Part shown: piece by piece, positions 35,368-46,738 of the stretch
Position numbering within the stretch: position 1 is the stretch's first letter
Layout of the letters: each line of letters begins with the position of its first letter
Origin: Henricia sp. BOLD:AAB3569
Lineage: Eukaryota; Echinodermata; Asteroidea; Spinulosida; Echinasteridae
Direction of reading: 5' to 3'
Length of the DNA stretch: 64,000 nt
NCBI GenBank assembly: GCA_037783545.1
Contig: JBBELK010000009.1
Location: 3,100,001 to 3,164,000 of the forward strand
Made by a program: the position numbers and the translations under genes
The notes under the pieces: generated by a model
What the model was told of the DNA's origin: nothing
Database searches by the model: none
Seen by the model: only the letters and a program-made list of their open reading frames with translations

Positions 35368-36133
35368 TTTAAAGGAGCGTGACCAGATCACATTTTTTTG
35401 GGTTCCCATGGGTGTCGTATTTTTCTCAATACCATTCTGAAAGTACGCGATCCCAATCCATATATTACCAAGGATATCGTCACAAACCACCGATGTATAA
35501 CCTATATTTTCTTCAAGCAAACTTGAATCCGTGGTTTTGATTGGTGGATCCATGGCAACCAACAGCTAGTGTGATAATGTTTTATAATGCTCTTTCGATA
35601 CTCATATTGCACTCTGCGTAATGCGCCATGGTATTCCAAAATAACTGCGTCCCTACGCATATGCGTAGTACTCTAATCTCGCGCAGAGTGCGCGTGTTAT
35701 TAGTGCGTCAAGTTTGCTTGAAGATAAATTCGTTATCCCACTCGCGCTCGTGGAAATACGGCATAATGTAGTGCGTCTGCATATCCCACTCGGCCTTCGG
35801 CCTCGTGGGATATGGAACGCAGACGCACTACATAATGCCGTATTCCACTCGCGCTCGTGGGATAACTAATAATGTATCGTCAGAACCCCTAAATCCACGC
35901 GGTCCTATTTCTACGCACTCACCTTATGTTTGCCGGCCAATGCGCACGCGTGCATAAGCGTTAGGTGCGCAGATTATGGAGGATCGAGGATATACATTTG
36001 GTTACAAGCAGTGCACCAAGGGTGCACTGATACACTGACCTTTTTGATTTCACTTGCAAATTGCAATGGAAAGTATTTTGGGAAGGTATTTAATATGATT
36101 TTCTGGGGAGAAATCTAAACACGCTCCTTTAAA
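35368..36133. mobile_element. MITE of the TTAAAGGAGCG family with a palindrome inserted
   Basis: TTTAAAGGAGCGTGACCAGA at the left, AACACGCTCCTTTAAA at the right. A perfect foldback at 35732-35865 (GTTATCCCACTCGCG arms) lies inside. It begins about 150 nt upstream of the WDR91 start codon, so it is near the promoter. Confidence 0.72.
35732..35865. repeat. Near-perfect 134-bp palindrome
   Basis: GTTATCCCACTCGCGCTCGT and its exact inverse at the end, with GCATAATGTAGTGCGTCTGC also inverted; the centre is CTCGGCCTTCGGCCTCG. Confidence 0.9.
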
Positions 36134-37521
36134 ATAAAGCCTGGTCAATTTCATAGCACTACCAGCTGCTGAGCGCAAAATTTTGCTTAGCACACAACTT
36201 ATTTGCTTTATAAGAATCGGTTAGCAGCCAAAATTGTATGCAAAACTTGAATGCAAAATTGTTTTTACACATCACATACGATTTTGGCTGGCTCCCCATT
36301 TTTGCAAAATAAAGCAAATAAAATTATGTGCTAAGGAAATTTTTGTGGACACGCTGTACACAAAGACATCAAAAATGAAAACACTGACAGCAAGACATTA
36401 CAATAAATCAACTGTCCGGCTTTGTTAAATTTCCTTGTGACAACACAATTAAATGTGTTCAATTCAAAAACAAAGCATGCTTCAAGCAAAAATTTTGGCT
36501 TGATGGCAAATGGATAAGATTTACAAATTTTATGAACACATCACAAATAAATTACACAATTTAGTAAGTTGACAACTTAAAGATTAATGTACAATATTTG
36601 ATCTTAAAGGTACATCCTGCCTTGACATTTTTGTACCTTAAATTAATTTTTTAAATTTTGTTACATGCTCAACATTCAAAACACTGTGGAAAGGTTAAAA
36701 AATAAATAAATAAATGGCACATCTTTATGGCCGTCTTATATGCAGTTCAAGGTGCAAATACAATTGGTATTACGCTCCATTATTTCATCGATCCCAACTT
36801 AATCTCTGTGAATTTCTCACAAGTTAGAGCTGACCCAACTATTATTGGGACAGTCTTAACTTTTTGTAGTAAAGGTATTATCAAGTTTTGACTGTCACTA
36901 TTTTGGTATTTGGGGCGTAACAATATTAATGTAACTAGAACTTTAAAAACATACATGTACATTAAACTTGCAAAAAATAAAATGATGGATTTTTGTATAG
37001 GGGTCTAAAATGTTTGGTGTCCCAGTAATACGTACGACACTCTCTGCTTTAAAAATCACCACTTATGACCACAAATTCTTAGTAATGGACTGTGGCCTGT
37101 GATTATAGGGGGCAGCATCATTTTCTCCAATATTTTGTTTTCTGACTCCTGAAAAATATTAAAAACAAAAGACCATAAAGGCTTATAATTTGTTCCATGG
37201 TATTGAACATGAGTTTGGTGTCCCGGGTTACCTACTCCAATGAAAATTGGCCGAGTTTGCATTTACCTTGGTGCCATATCTACACACAAACATTAAATTT
37301 GAGTGGCATTTGTTTAAATAAAAATAATTATTTTCTACTGGGAAACCACTTTCACTTTTGGACCCCTAATTTTGGGAATTACCCATAGTGCATGTCTACC
37401 TTGCCATTACCAGAACCAATTTGCCTCAACTAGCTGGCTGCGCGGTCAAGGCGCTCAACCCTATCAACACTTAGACAAGTTAGACTAACAGCTCCTCAAA
37501 TATTGCTCGGGTCGACGATGC

Positions 37522-37676
37522 AATAGACTGCCGAAGTGAATACGTCATCTTTTGTCAGTTGCCTAGGCAATGGCTCTACACTAAACATCACTGAATGGTA
37601 CATGTACTTTTTTTGACGGCCATGATGTTTAGAGCCAATTACCATGGCAACCCACGTCACACTTTGGCTGTCTATT
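37522..37676. mobile_element. MITE, ATAGACAGCCAAAGTGTGACG family
   Basis: AATAGACTGCCGAAGTGAAT at the left; CACACTTTGGCTGTCTATT at the right. Confidence 0.78.
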
Positions 37677-37807
37677 GAGACCCACGGACTTAAACACATT
37701 GGCTCTAGTAAGGCTCAAATCCAAAAGCTTTCGATCATGAGCATAGTTTTGTATTATATCCACTTAGACCACAAGTGCTCTTAAATACAATCAACCGAAG
37801 TTTGGAC

Positions 37808-38174
37808 TTAAAGGAGCGTGACCAGAGTTTCTGGAAAATAGTTTTCGATGTAACTTACCAATATTATCAAGTAACTCCCATACACACCTCCCATGTCCCA
37901 AAAACCCAAAAACATTCGCAATTTCCAGTAAAAAATTGAACAAAACTATCGAGTCGGCTTTCAGCGAATAAACGTTGATACTGGAAAATTAGTTTACAAA
38001 TAATCGGTGGATTTTCGACGATATCCTCGGAAATATGCGGCCTAGAAGCGCGGGAGTTTTAGTTTCGTAATCAGAAAAATATAACGGATGTTATGATATA
38101 AAAATCTCATGACCCATAAGGTAAGTCCCGGGGAGTTATGGGTAAAAAAACGTGATCTGGTCACACTCCTTTAA
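37808..38174. mobile_element. MITE of the TTAAAGGAGCG family
   Basis: TTAAAGGAGCGTGACCAGAG at the left and GATCTGGTCACACTCCTTTA at the right. Confidence 0.78.
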
Positions 38175-38971
38175 CACCAAGCTGTTGAGATTGCACTCTA
38201 CTATGCATAAAGAAATTTGTTGACAACTTAAAAGCTAAAGATCATCTATCAGGCGAATATCGAAAATCTAGTCCCTGAAATGACATTACATGTATCTTTG
38301 TCATTCAATACACGACTTTCACATTAGCTAGTTCTGCGCACTTCCACATTGAAACCGAGGCTCTTCATGTCAAGTTGGCAATACGATACGTGTGCGCTAC
38401 AAGTACAGTATTGTATAGTGACCGAGTGTGTACGTGTGCTGTTCTGCGTGGCATTTAGGAGTGATTGCGCATTCACGTGCGTACATTAGTTCACTTCAGT
38501 TGCTTAACACAAAGAGCCTCGTTATCAAACCCGGAAGTGCGCAGACCGGTCTCAGATTGGTTAATTTGGGATTCGTTTATTATAGCCAAACACGGCATTT
38601 TGAAGTTATACTTGCATGGATCATGCAATACTTTTAAACATAACGTATCTTCCATTGTTTTCAGATGTGCCTTTACATTGCTCAAAAGTGTCTGTGCTTT
38701 AGCAGAATGTACGTTTAAGGAAATACTGAGTACTTGACTGTTTCATGTACATAAAAACCTTCGCTATGGTACATCTTTAAAACTCATACTATACACAAAT
38801 TTAGAACACAGCATTTTTAAATAGGTTCGATGAAATCACACAACAAAATGATACGTACAATGATTCTGAAAACCAAAGCTTGCACTTATCTCGGAAAATA
38901 AAATGTTGTAGGCACTTCATGTTATTTTCCAAGTGCAAATAAAATGGCACAGGATAATTTGGGTGATGTTA
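38175..38971. other. Intergenic gap between RAB28 and WDR91
   Basis: No coding exon, RNA gene or clear repeat recognised. The whole interval 35221-40980 carries no gene I can support. Confidence 0.45.
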
Positions 38972-39388
38972 GTAATCCATAGTTCCGATCTGTCTATCAA
39001 CCAAACCAGCCGACCAATCACAACAGAGCTAGCAGACAGCGCCCACATAGGTCAAAGTGCATTGCCTTACAAACCAACATCACGCGATATTCTGCCCATA
39101 CGTTGTACGCAGTGTTCCGGGTGAATTTTTGGTTTCAAGGGCGGGCGATTCGCTGTTCAAAGAAGAGAAAGCTAATTGTTATGAATATATGACATCTCTG
39201 TATCACTGGCCTTTTACTAAGTGCGTGCTACAGTAACTGTCGACCCTGAAACATGAATACCTTTGAGTTTTCCCAATGAATCTGTGCTTTGTGCGTAGTG
39301 TGTCGCCATTTTGACGATAGCGTGTGAGGCATAGCAACAATATCCAAGGGGGGCGGGGTTAATTGGGCAATCTCGGAACTATGCATTG
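38972..39388. mobile_element. Element with ATAGTTCCGA terminal repeats
   Basis: ATCCATAGTTCCGATCTGTC at the left and ATCTCGGAACTATGCATTG at the right. A second copy is at 60299-60725 with the shared interior ACAACAGAGCTAGCAGAC. Confidence 0.78.
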
Positions 39389-39837
39389 TAACTGTCTATG
39401 TAGTGTAAGGACATTTTCACGTTAACTGTTGTTACATGTAATGTCAGTCACCGTGACAATGCCCTTGTGACATTTGTACGGTAACTGATGTTACATGTAA
39501 TGTTACAAACCGTGAAAATGCCCATATATGTAGGTGAAAAAATCTACAATGTACTATTCACAAAATGTTGACTCTGTGGAAAAAAAAGTGTCTTGCACAT
39601 AAAAATGTCTTTACAATTTGTGAAACAAAAGTGAAATACAATGAAAGTGAAAATTATGCAAAAAGTCCTTTCCCGTGTTTACTTTTAGTGGCTATCCAAA
39701 GTTGCCAACATTTTCACAGGAAATCAGGGTTTCCTCACGCTTGTGACAGTGTAATGGGCACTTTAGAGGAATCCTTGGTATGAATACCAGAAAGAAATAA
39801 TAATAATAATTATAATATTAATATCTCTTAATGCTGC

Positions 39838-40116
39838 AAAGGGCGACCCACCGGTAAAACTTTGCCAGACGACCACCGATATTTCGGCTAAAAGACATCG
39901 ATTGGACACCAAATTTCTTTACCCAAAGGTTCCAAAAATGGTTCCACACCTAATAAAAATGCTTCTAGACCTAATAAAAATGGTTCTCGATTTTAAAAAG
40001 ATGGTCTTTGACTTCCAAAATATTGGGGCTACACCAAATTGTCGCCCTAACCCACCGGGTCGCCCTAATAGGGCTGTCTACACAGAAAGTGTCGCCCCAT
40101 TGGATAAAATAGAGAA
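39838..40116 (+). mobile_element. Dispersed repeat with GTCGCCCTAA motifs
   Basis: CGACCACCGATATTTCGGC, ACCTAATAAAAATGGTT and repeated GTCGCCCTAA. Shared with 63010-63245 inside the CK1-alpha intron. Confidence 0.65.
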
Positions 40117-40980
40117 ATAAGAAGAAGAATAAGAAGACGAACTACAAAGCGTAGGAAGGGGGAGAGAGGGGGTGGGTCGAGGGACGCGTACGACTTTACA
40201 AGCACTGTAAATTGTTGACATATTACGGTGGTGACAAAAATGTTGACAAGTAGTATTTTTGGGGAGGGAGGAGGGTCTTGAGTACTATGCTTTGTAGAAC
40301 CGTGAAAATGTTGACAACTTTGGACGGCCCCATAGTTACAAGGTTGTGTTTATGAATATCCATTCTATTTTAATATGTATGAATGTTCAATAAAGTGGTG
40401 TAAAAATACCGGTACACTCTTCAGAGTCGGGCATATTTATAAGATTTACACACACAGTCTTCCCCACCCCCTCCCCCCATACACTATGCCGACTTCTTTT
40501 TGTAAAAAATTTGGCCGAAAATCCTTCGTTACACAGCTTATCCTTTTATTTTAAATGCCCATTCCCCTTCCCTTATCCTTTTTAAAATGCTAAGACAACT
40601 CGTCTGCGAACCTGTGCAGGTCCACATGTCCACATGTCCGAATGTTCGCATAGTGTATGTCATGCTCGTACACCATGTTCAAATGCTGTCACTCATGTGT
40701 ACCAAGTAGATGTAAAAAATACAGGGACATCTTCAGTTAAACATTAATTTCAATATTTGAATATTTTACATCCCTGAAAACCGAATACAGTAACCCACTT
40801 GGAACTACCCTCCGAGGCATCGTTGTGCCGGTCACCAGTAGCAAACCTCTATAGAAAATGTCTGCAGAGTTCAGAGAGGGCACCAGTGATGACACATTTT
40901 CCATCCAGCAGCAGACAGACATGAAGTTAAACGAGCATGTGCAGATGGTGTGAAGTTGAATGAAGTTCACTGATTGGTCC

Positions 40981-43900
40981 TCACATAACGGAGCACATTG
41001 AACTCCTCGTCTGATTGGACGGTTTTCTTGGTAATGGGTCGTTGCCGTAGTTGACAACTTCGGCTTTTACCACTTTCTGAAAAACGTATAATGGTTAAGG
41101 AAAATCGGCATGTCAAGACTTATTAGAGCCATATAATTCGCCTTTTGCGTGTTTCACATGGTGTAGTGACGTGTTTTCCTTTACATCTCCAATGGTAGAT
41201 GCTAGGCGCACAGCTTGATCACTTTCCATATGTCGTGTTTGTTTAATCACAGATATGAATCAAGATCCAGAGTTGTTTTACAGCGCAGAAACAAACAAAA
41301 TTGCTCTAAACTAGAAGCAAGTTCGATCAAGCGACTATAGTTCACTATAGTCGACTAGAGTCCCTCGTACAACAGGTATTTTCCGTTAATTGAGAGACTC
41401 TAGTCGACTATAGTAAACTATAGTCACTTGATCGAACTTGATCCTTGATCTCAAATCACGTGAATTGAATATTATTTACCACATTTGTCAAATTTCTGTA
41501 CCAAATTTCATCCATGACATTCATCGTAAATAAACAGGCAGCTTAAATTTGTTTATATCGTGTGTTGCCTCTGAAAATTGAAACGACACGATTTACTGAC
41601 ACACAAAAATATTAGCGATGTTTATGTCGCCATTTTAGATCTAGCGCTGAACCACGTTGCAAGAAGGATCCCAGAATTAGAAATCTCAGTTCTCGATCAG
41701 GATCTGCGCTAAATGAACGAGTTCATCACAGATCTGCGCAGATCAGGAACCGGATCCGTCCAAAACAAATATGCCCATAGAGCTGCATAGAGTCTAATCG
41801 GACGGGGCCTAAGCCATGAAAAGGATACATTTGCTTGTTCCATTTCTGCCCTTGATAGTTTGATGCCCAGGATTTCAGCTGTGATCTTCTGGAAACACAA
41901 ATCAACCTGAGCATAGAAACAAAAAGAAATTAAAATGACGACATCCATTTCAATGCAATATATATTGCTCACAAAAAGATTTTTCTAAAATTTCTAAATT
42001 TTGTTAGTCGAGAATATTTTTCATGTTTTCTACAGTAATTAAAATAATAGAACATAATCTAATGAGCTCATGCCATCGCTCATGCCTTTTTATTATTATC
42101 TATTTTACTGCAGAAAAACACACAAAATTGGGGATTTAGGGAAAGTTCACCAATGGCCTCAGGCTCAGGCCGGCTACTGAATGCCAAATTGGCCCTAATG
42201 CCCCTTCAAGATATACACTCTCCGAGGCCAACTTGGCCAGCATGCCCTATAGACCGTATCGAATAGCCGCCATTTCGTGGGCCACCTTTTGTTACTTAAA
42301 CCGTTTAACAATGGAAGCACAATATGCACAACCATGCATGTCCTCAAGGAACAAAGAAACTGCCCCACGAAATGGCGGCTATTCGATACGGTCTATCCTC
42401 TTAATTTTCATGAAGCTTGTATGTACTAATAACCAATACATATTAAGAACAAAGTGGGCCTTGGACAAAATCAATGCCACAGTGACCTGCCCTTATTTCT
42501 TTGCACAGAGTGACTTACCGTGTCTCCCGTCCTAGCTGATACAAAGTGACTTGAGAAGCCGTGGTCTTGTACCATACGCTGATGTTTCTCTGCTTTTACT
42601 GCTCTCATGTGCTCCAGATCCACTGAGGAGAATTAAATCAGACGTAATTAGCAATCAAATTAATTCAAAAAGATGGTCAGTGCCAAATGCTGAATAGTTG
42701 TAACCTGACCATGCTAAATGAGTTGGCAGGGTTCTCCACGAGATGTTTTGCTAGGGCGTGCCGCCCTACCTAATTTTTGTGCCGCCTGCGCAAAATCTCG
42801 ACCGCCCGAGCAAAATCCCAAGAAAAACGAACTGATGTCGCCCTCTGTTGACTAAATCCGTCTAACATAGTCGGGTACTTTGTTTACGCGCAGTTAGTAC
42901 GGCTTTTCACGTAGGGAGTACAGGTGCCCCACTCGGTACCGATCACAACAAAAAGACATCAAAGAAGGTGAATGCCCGTCGCGCGTCACTTGCGTTTGTG
43001 GTTTTTTAAATCCTTTTTTGTTCAACCGGCCGGAAGAGACATCGTCATGAATTTAAAAAAGAAATTTTGGAGGTGGAAGTGAACGAGTAAGTGGTGGGAA
43101 AATTTAAAAAAAAAAAAAAAACGTTGAGGAAAAAACGAATAGTGACAGTTTGTGATCTAAATTCGGATCTGTGACGATAGAAACACGTCCTTTATTATCC
43201 CTTCTTGGCCCGTGGAAAGGGTCTATTCCCTTTGAACACTCCCCACTATCAAAAAAATGTAAACAGCATGTCAACTTACTCTTATTGGCAACCAGAGCTA
43301 TATGAGGAAACCGTTCTTGATCCTTGAAGACCTCCTTGATCTTGGAATACCAGTCCTCAATATTCTCAAAACTATTATAGTTTGTGATGTCATACACTAA
43401 AAGTACACCCTGCAAAATAAATAGAAAAATCTTTAAATCTGGCTGTTTCAGGGTAGGAATTTCGTCACTGAGGGGCACTGCCATTGTGGTGTTTAGAAAG
43501 GGCACTTCCATTTGAAAATCAATAAGTCAATGAGAGGAAGGGCACCAAGGCCAAGACCAGGGGCAGTGGAGGCAATGGCCTCCGTGGCCTCCATGAAATT
43601 CCCACACTGCTTTTTACTAAATTACATAGGGCCAATGATCATGGAAAATGAACAGAATTTATGGAATAAAATCTAGTATTTTTAAAACATGAAATGAGTT
43701 ACTTTCCCATTTACTTTCTCATGTTTGGGATAATTTTCGGACCATACTAAACGCTAACCTTTGCTCCATAGATGTAGTTCTCCAGCATTTTACCTCCGAG
43801 TGTTTGGCCCCCGATGTCCCAAACCTGCAGCGTGACATGTGTATCTTCTGGTTGTAGAAAAAAGAATTTAACAATCAAAATGTTTTTAGGAAGCTATTGT

Positions 43901-45509
43901 GCAAAAAGCTGACTTCGTGTATGTTTCTAGAAAAAAAATCAATTAAACAATTTTTTTTCCAGATACCACACCCAAAACGCATGGATAAAACATTTTTAAT
44001 GGACTTTTTGATACTTCTAAATTGCCACTTTTAAGTTGTGCATTTGGATTATGGCTGTGCACCATCATCTTGAAATAACTTTGATGAAATCAAAATGAGA
44101 AATACTGACCTCCGATGACAATTCTCTTGAGAAAGAAATCCAGACCAACTGTTTGTTGGTACTGCTTGCCAAACTGGTCCTGAGAATATCTCGTTACGAG
44201 GGACGTCTGAAAAAGAATGCATGAGAGATTATATTGACAAGATCTTATTTTCGTCAACCACGGATAGAGTTGGGAGAAATTTAAGATCTCTAAATCCGAA
44301 TAAGGTGCAGTTTAAAAAGTCAACATACATGTACAGTACTATGTTGTTGTTGCTATGTGGTGCACGCCAATGCATAGCAACCAACAGTCTGGTGCTTTAT
44401 GCCATTCTCTCTAACCGTGAACACAATATTGTACTTCACACCCGTGTGCACCCAGCCACATTACATTTTAAATACATGTAGTCTGGTCATCTGGGATACT
44501 ATTAGTGTGCACGTGAAAGGAAATACATCAAGACATCAGATGCCACTCAAGTGAAACACACAAAGGCTGCGTTCGAGCGTGTACTCGTCTTAACACAAGT
44601 ATACTCATGCGCGCGCAAACGGCAAGAATAACGACACTCGGGTCAGTGATAGTATGCTCTCTCTTCCCCCCGAGAAATGGGGAGTGTGCTCTTACTCCTG
44701 ATGAGTGCCACGTGATTTGTACGAAGATGGCAAAATATGGGTGGAATTTTGGGCAAATTTTCTCAAGATGTCAACTCGATAACTGAAGTAACATCTCACT
44801 AAGGTTCGTTCTAGACGGCATTAATGATTCCGCAAAGGTTCTCAAAATTGTACGCCTGTGTTTTCTTCAGTTTCTTGTGAGCTGTTAAACAGCGTTTTTG
44901 TGCAGTCATAGCAATAGATAGCCATCTTGACTGATTGCCATTCGTGCATGCAGACTGCAGACTTGCTGTTCGCGTAAAGTGACCGGTGTGAAGTTGGTTA
45001 CTTATTCGACGTTCGACATTCAATATTCAATAAGGAGCCGTTACTTATTCAACATTCAATAAGGAGCTGTTACTTATTCAACATTCAATAAGGAGCTGTT
45101 ACTTAAGTTATGCACCTAACAATTGGTCGCCCCCCCACCCTGACCCATCCCCTAGGTGGGGGTTTGGTCACGTTTTTCATGCCCCAGGGTGGGGAATTTG
45201 ACCCTTTGAAATAAAATTTTCTGTGCATTTGTATGTCGAATAAGTAACAGCTCCTTATTGAATGTTGAATAAGTAACAGCTCCTTATTAAATATTGAACG
45301 TCGAACATCGAATAAGTAACCAACTTCACACCGGTCGTAAACCGACCAAAGTGCAGTACATACGCATTACTCCAGAGTAACGAGAGTGGTACACTCGAAC
45401 GCGGCCAAAAGGTTAATTGTTCACGTACCTTCCCCGACGCACCATCTCCAATAATCACAATTTTCAGTTGTTTCTCCCGCTGTGGACCCTCGCCGTCCGA
45501 ATCGGACAT
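40981..45509 (-). CDS. RAB28: RAB28 small GTPase, complete, 7 coding exons
   Basis: Exons are 45429-45509, 44110-44206, 43759-43847, 43280-43409, 42519-42622, 41829-41906 and 40981-41076: 675 nt, 224 residues plus stop, all phases consistent. RAB28 is a divergent Rab-like GTPase of membrane and cilium traffic. The P-loop GDGASGKT is at residues 21-28, WDIGGQ at 69-74 (the RAB28-typical DxGGQ switch II), ANKMD at 130-134 (G4, with Ala where human has Gly), and SARTGD at 161-166 (G5). The C-terminus ends SSMCSVM, a CaaX box expected to be prenylated as in human RAB28, which ends CAVQ. The start MSDSDGEG matches the human MSDSEEE opening. The last intron is U12-type. A nested palindromic element sits in intron 1. 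Length and motifs make identity secure. Confidence 0.96.
41077..41828 (-). other. RAB28: U12-type GT-AG intron of RAB28
   Basis: The donor after AAT at 41829 reads GTATCCTTT, the exact U12 GT-AG consensus. Near the 3' end TTTTCCTTAAC (41094-41104 on the opposite strand) is a perfect U12 branch-site consensus, followed by the acceptor TTTTTCAG at 41077. Splicing joins EMEQAN to [10 protein letters not shown], matching human RAB28. Intron length is 752 nt. The branch-to-acceptor distance is about 18 nt, a little long for U12 introns. Confidence 0.93.
41318..41440. repeat. Foldback of CAAGTTCGATCAAG and GACTATAGT motifs
   Basis: Perfect inverted ends CAAGTTCGATCAAG/CTTGATCGAACTTG with ACTATAGTCGACTAGAGTC in both arms. 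It lies in the RAB28 U12 intron. Confidence 0.85.
42249..42396. mobile_element. MITE, ATAGACCGTAT family (best-preserved copy)
   Basis: ATAGACCGTATCGAATAGCC is exactly inverted at the right end as GGCTATTCGATACGGTCTAT. RAB28 intron between 41906 and 42519. Confidence 0.88.
44564..45407. mobile_element. GGCTGCGTTCG foldback split by another foldback, in RAB28 intron 1
   Basis: Outer ends GGCTGCGTTCGAGCGTGTAC and GTACACTCGAACGCGGCC match the uninterrupted copy at 3570-3980. Inside at 44981-45336 is a second palindrome (GACCGGTGTGAAGTTGGTTA and its inverse) whose arms carry tandem TTACTTATTCAACATTCAAT units. Confidence 0.82.
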
Positions 45510-46033
45510 TTTCCCGAGTTGGTTAGTTTTACAGCACTGAACACATTCAATACCAATGTATGCAGACACGTTAATGTATCACCGCATTCTTACTTCAACA
45601 TGTTCAAAGAGAGTACAACAGTTTCAAACACTTGCAGAAATCGGTTGCATTGGCCGAGTTACTCACATAATGAAATATGATTCCAGAATAGGGACGAACT
45701 GTTTACGTGTACGTACTTGTAAAAATCTCTAAAAAGTACAAAAATGCTTGGCCTGCATATGTTGCGAATTAAATATCAGATCTGTCATGCTTTGCGTATT
45801 AATATTGGTGTACTGTTCGATGGTACTGTTGAACATCATTTATCACATCCGGGGAGATACCGTGTGTGTAAAATAATCTTGCTGCCGGTCCATTGCAAAC
45901 CTGAAAAGATAAAAAAATTGATAACAAAATTTAGGTACGAATGCATAAATGTTGGTCTATTAATTTGATGAAATATGTATAGGAGTCGTCTAAAGTTGTC
46001 AGCAACATTTTTGTTCACATAAATGTTATTGTT

Positions 46034-46272
46034 GGCATGGTCGCCAGGTTCGTGACATGGACGTTGGTAAAACGCGGAATGGTGGAACGGAACGGTGGAA
46101 CAGAAGGGTGGAGGGGTGGAACAGAATGCGGAACATGGTACAGTGGAACGGAACGGTTCCGCGTTCCGTTCCGCGTTCCGCGTTTTACCAACATCCCGTG
46201 ACATCGCCACCCTATTGATGAACAATGGCTGATGAATAAGGTGGCAAGGTCCCGGACCTGGCGACCATGCCA
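46034..46272. repeat. Foldback with GGAAC simple-repeat core
   Basis: GGCATGGTCGCCAGGT is inverted as ACCTGGCGACCATGCC at the far end, and GTTGGTAAAACGCGGAA is inverted nearer the middle. The core is made of repeated GGAAC/GTTCC. Confidence 0.8.
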
Positions 46273-46455
46273 TTTTTATTTTTACCAATCTTCAATGGGA
46301 CTAAATTGTTAAACCAACGCTAGACAGTTACACAGTACTGCGCATGCGCGTTGCATTTGACTTGTGCCATTGAAAAAAATCCCAACGCGTTAATTTCGAA
46401 AACACGTTGAGGAATTTTGACAACTCGTTGTGATTTTTTCGCAACGCGTTGCCGC

Positions 46456-46623
46456 AATAAGCCAGTTCGGAGTCTCGACTGCGCATGCGTCTCCCGACTT
46501 TGGTTTGAGATAAACAAAGCGGTATGCATTGTGTTTATCTCAAATGACCTGTGTTTATCTCAAATGACCTTAACACAATCCCATAGACGTTCATTGCGCG
46601 CGCGAGATTCCGAACTGGCTTAT
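46456..46623. mobile_element. 168-bp MITE sharing termini with the 2-kb foldback element
   Basis: The ends AATAAGCCAGTTCGGAGTCT and its near-complement ATTCCGAACTGGCTTAT form terminal inverted repeats. Inside, GTTTATCTCAAATGACC is repeated in tandem twice. Confidence 0.7.
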
Positions 46624-46670
46624 ACGTTATGACACTTTTGGCTTGCCATACGAGTAGGCTAAAGACGGTC

Positions 46671-46738
46671 TCGGTCAGGGGGCGACTCGGTCAGGGGGCG
46701 AGTCGGCCAGGGGGCGAGTCGGCCAGGGGGCGAGTTGG
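46671..46738 (+). repeat. 17-bp tandem repeat, about 4 copies
   Basis: Unit TCGGCCAGGGGGCGAG with small variants (TCGGTCAGGGGGCGACTC). Confidence 0.9.
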
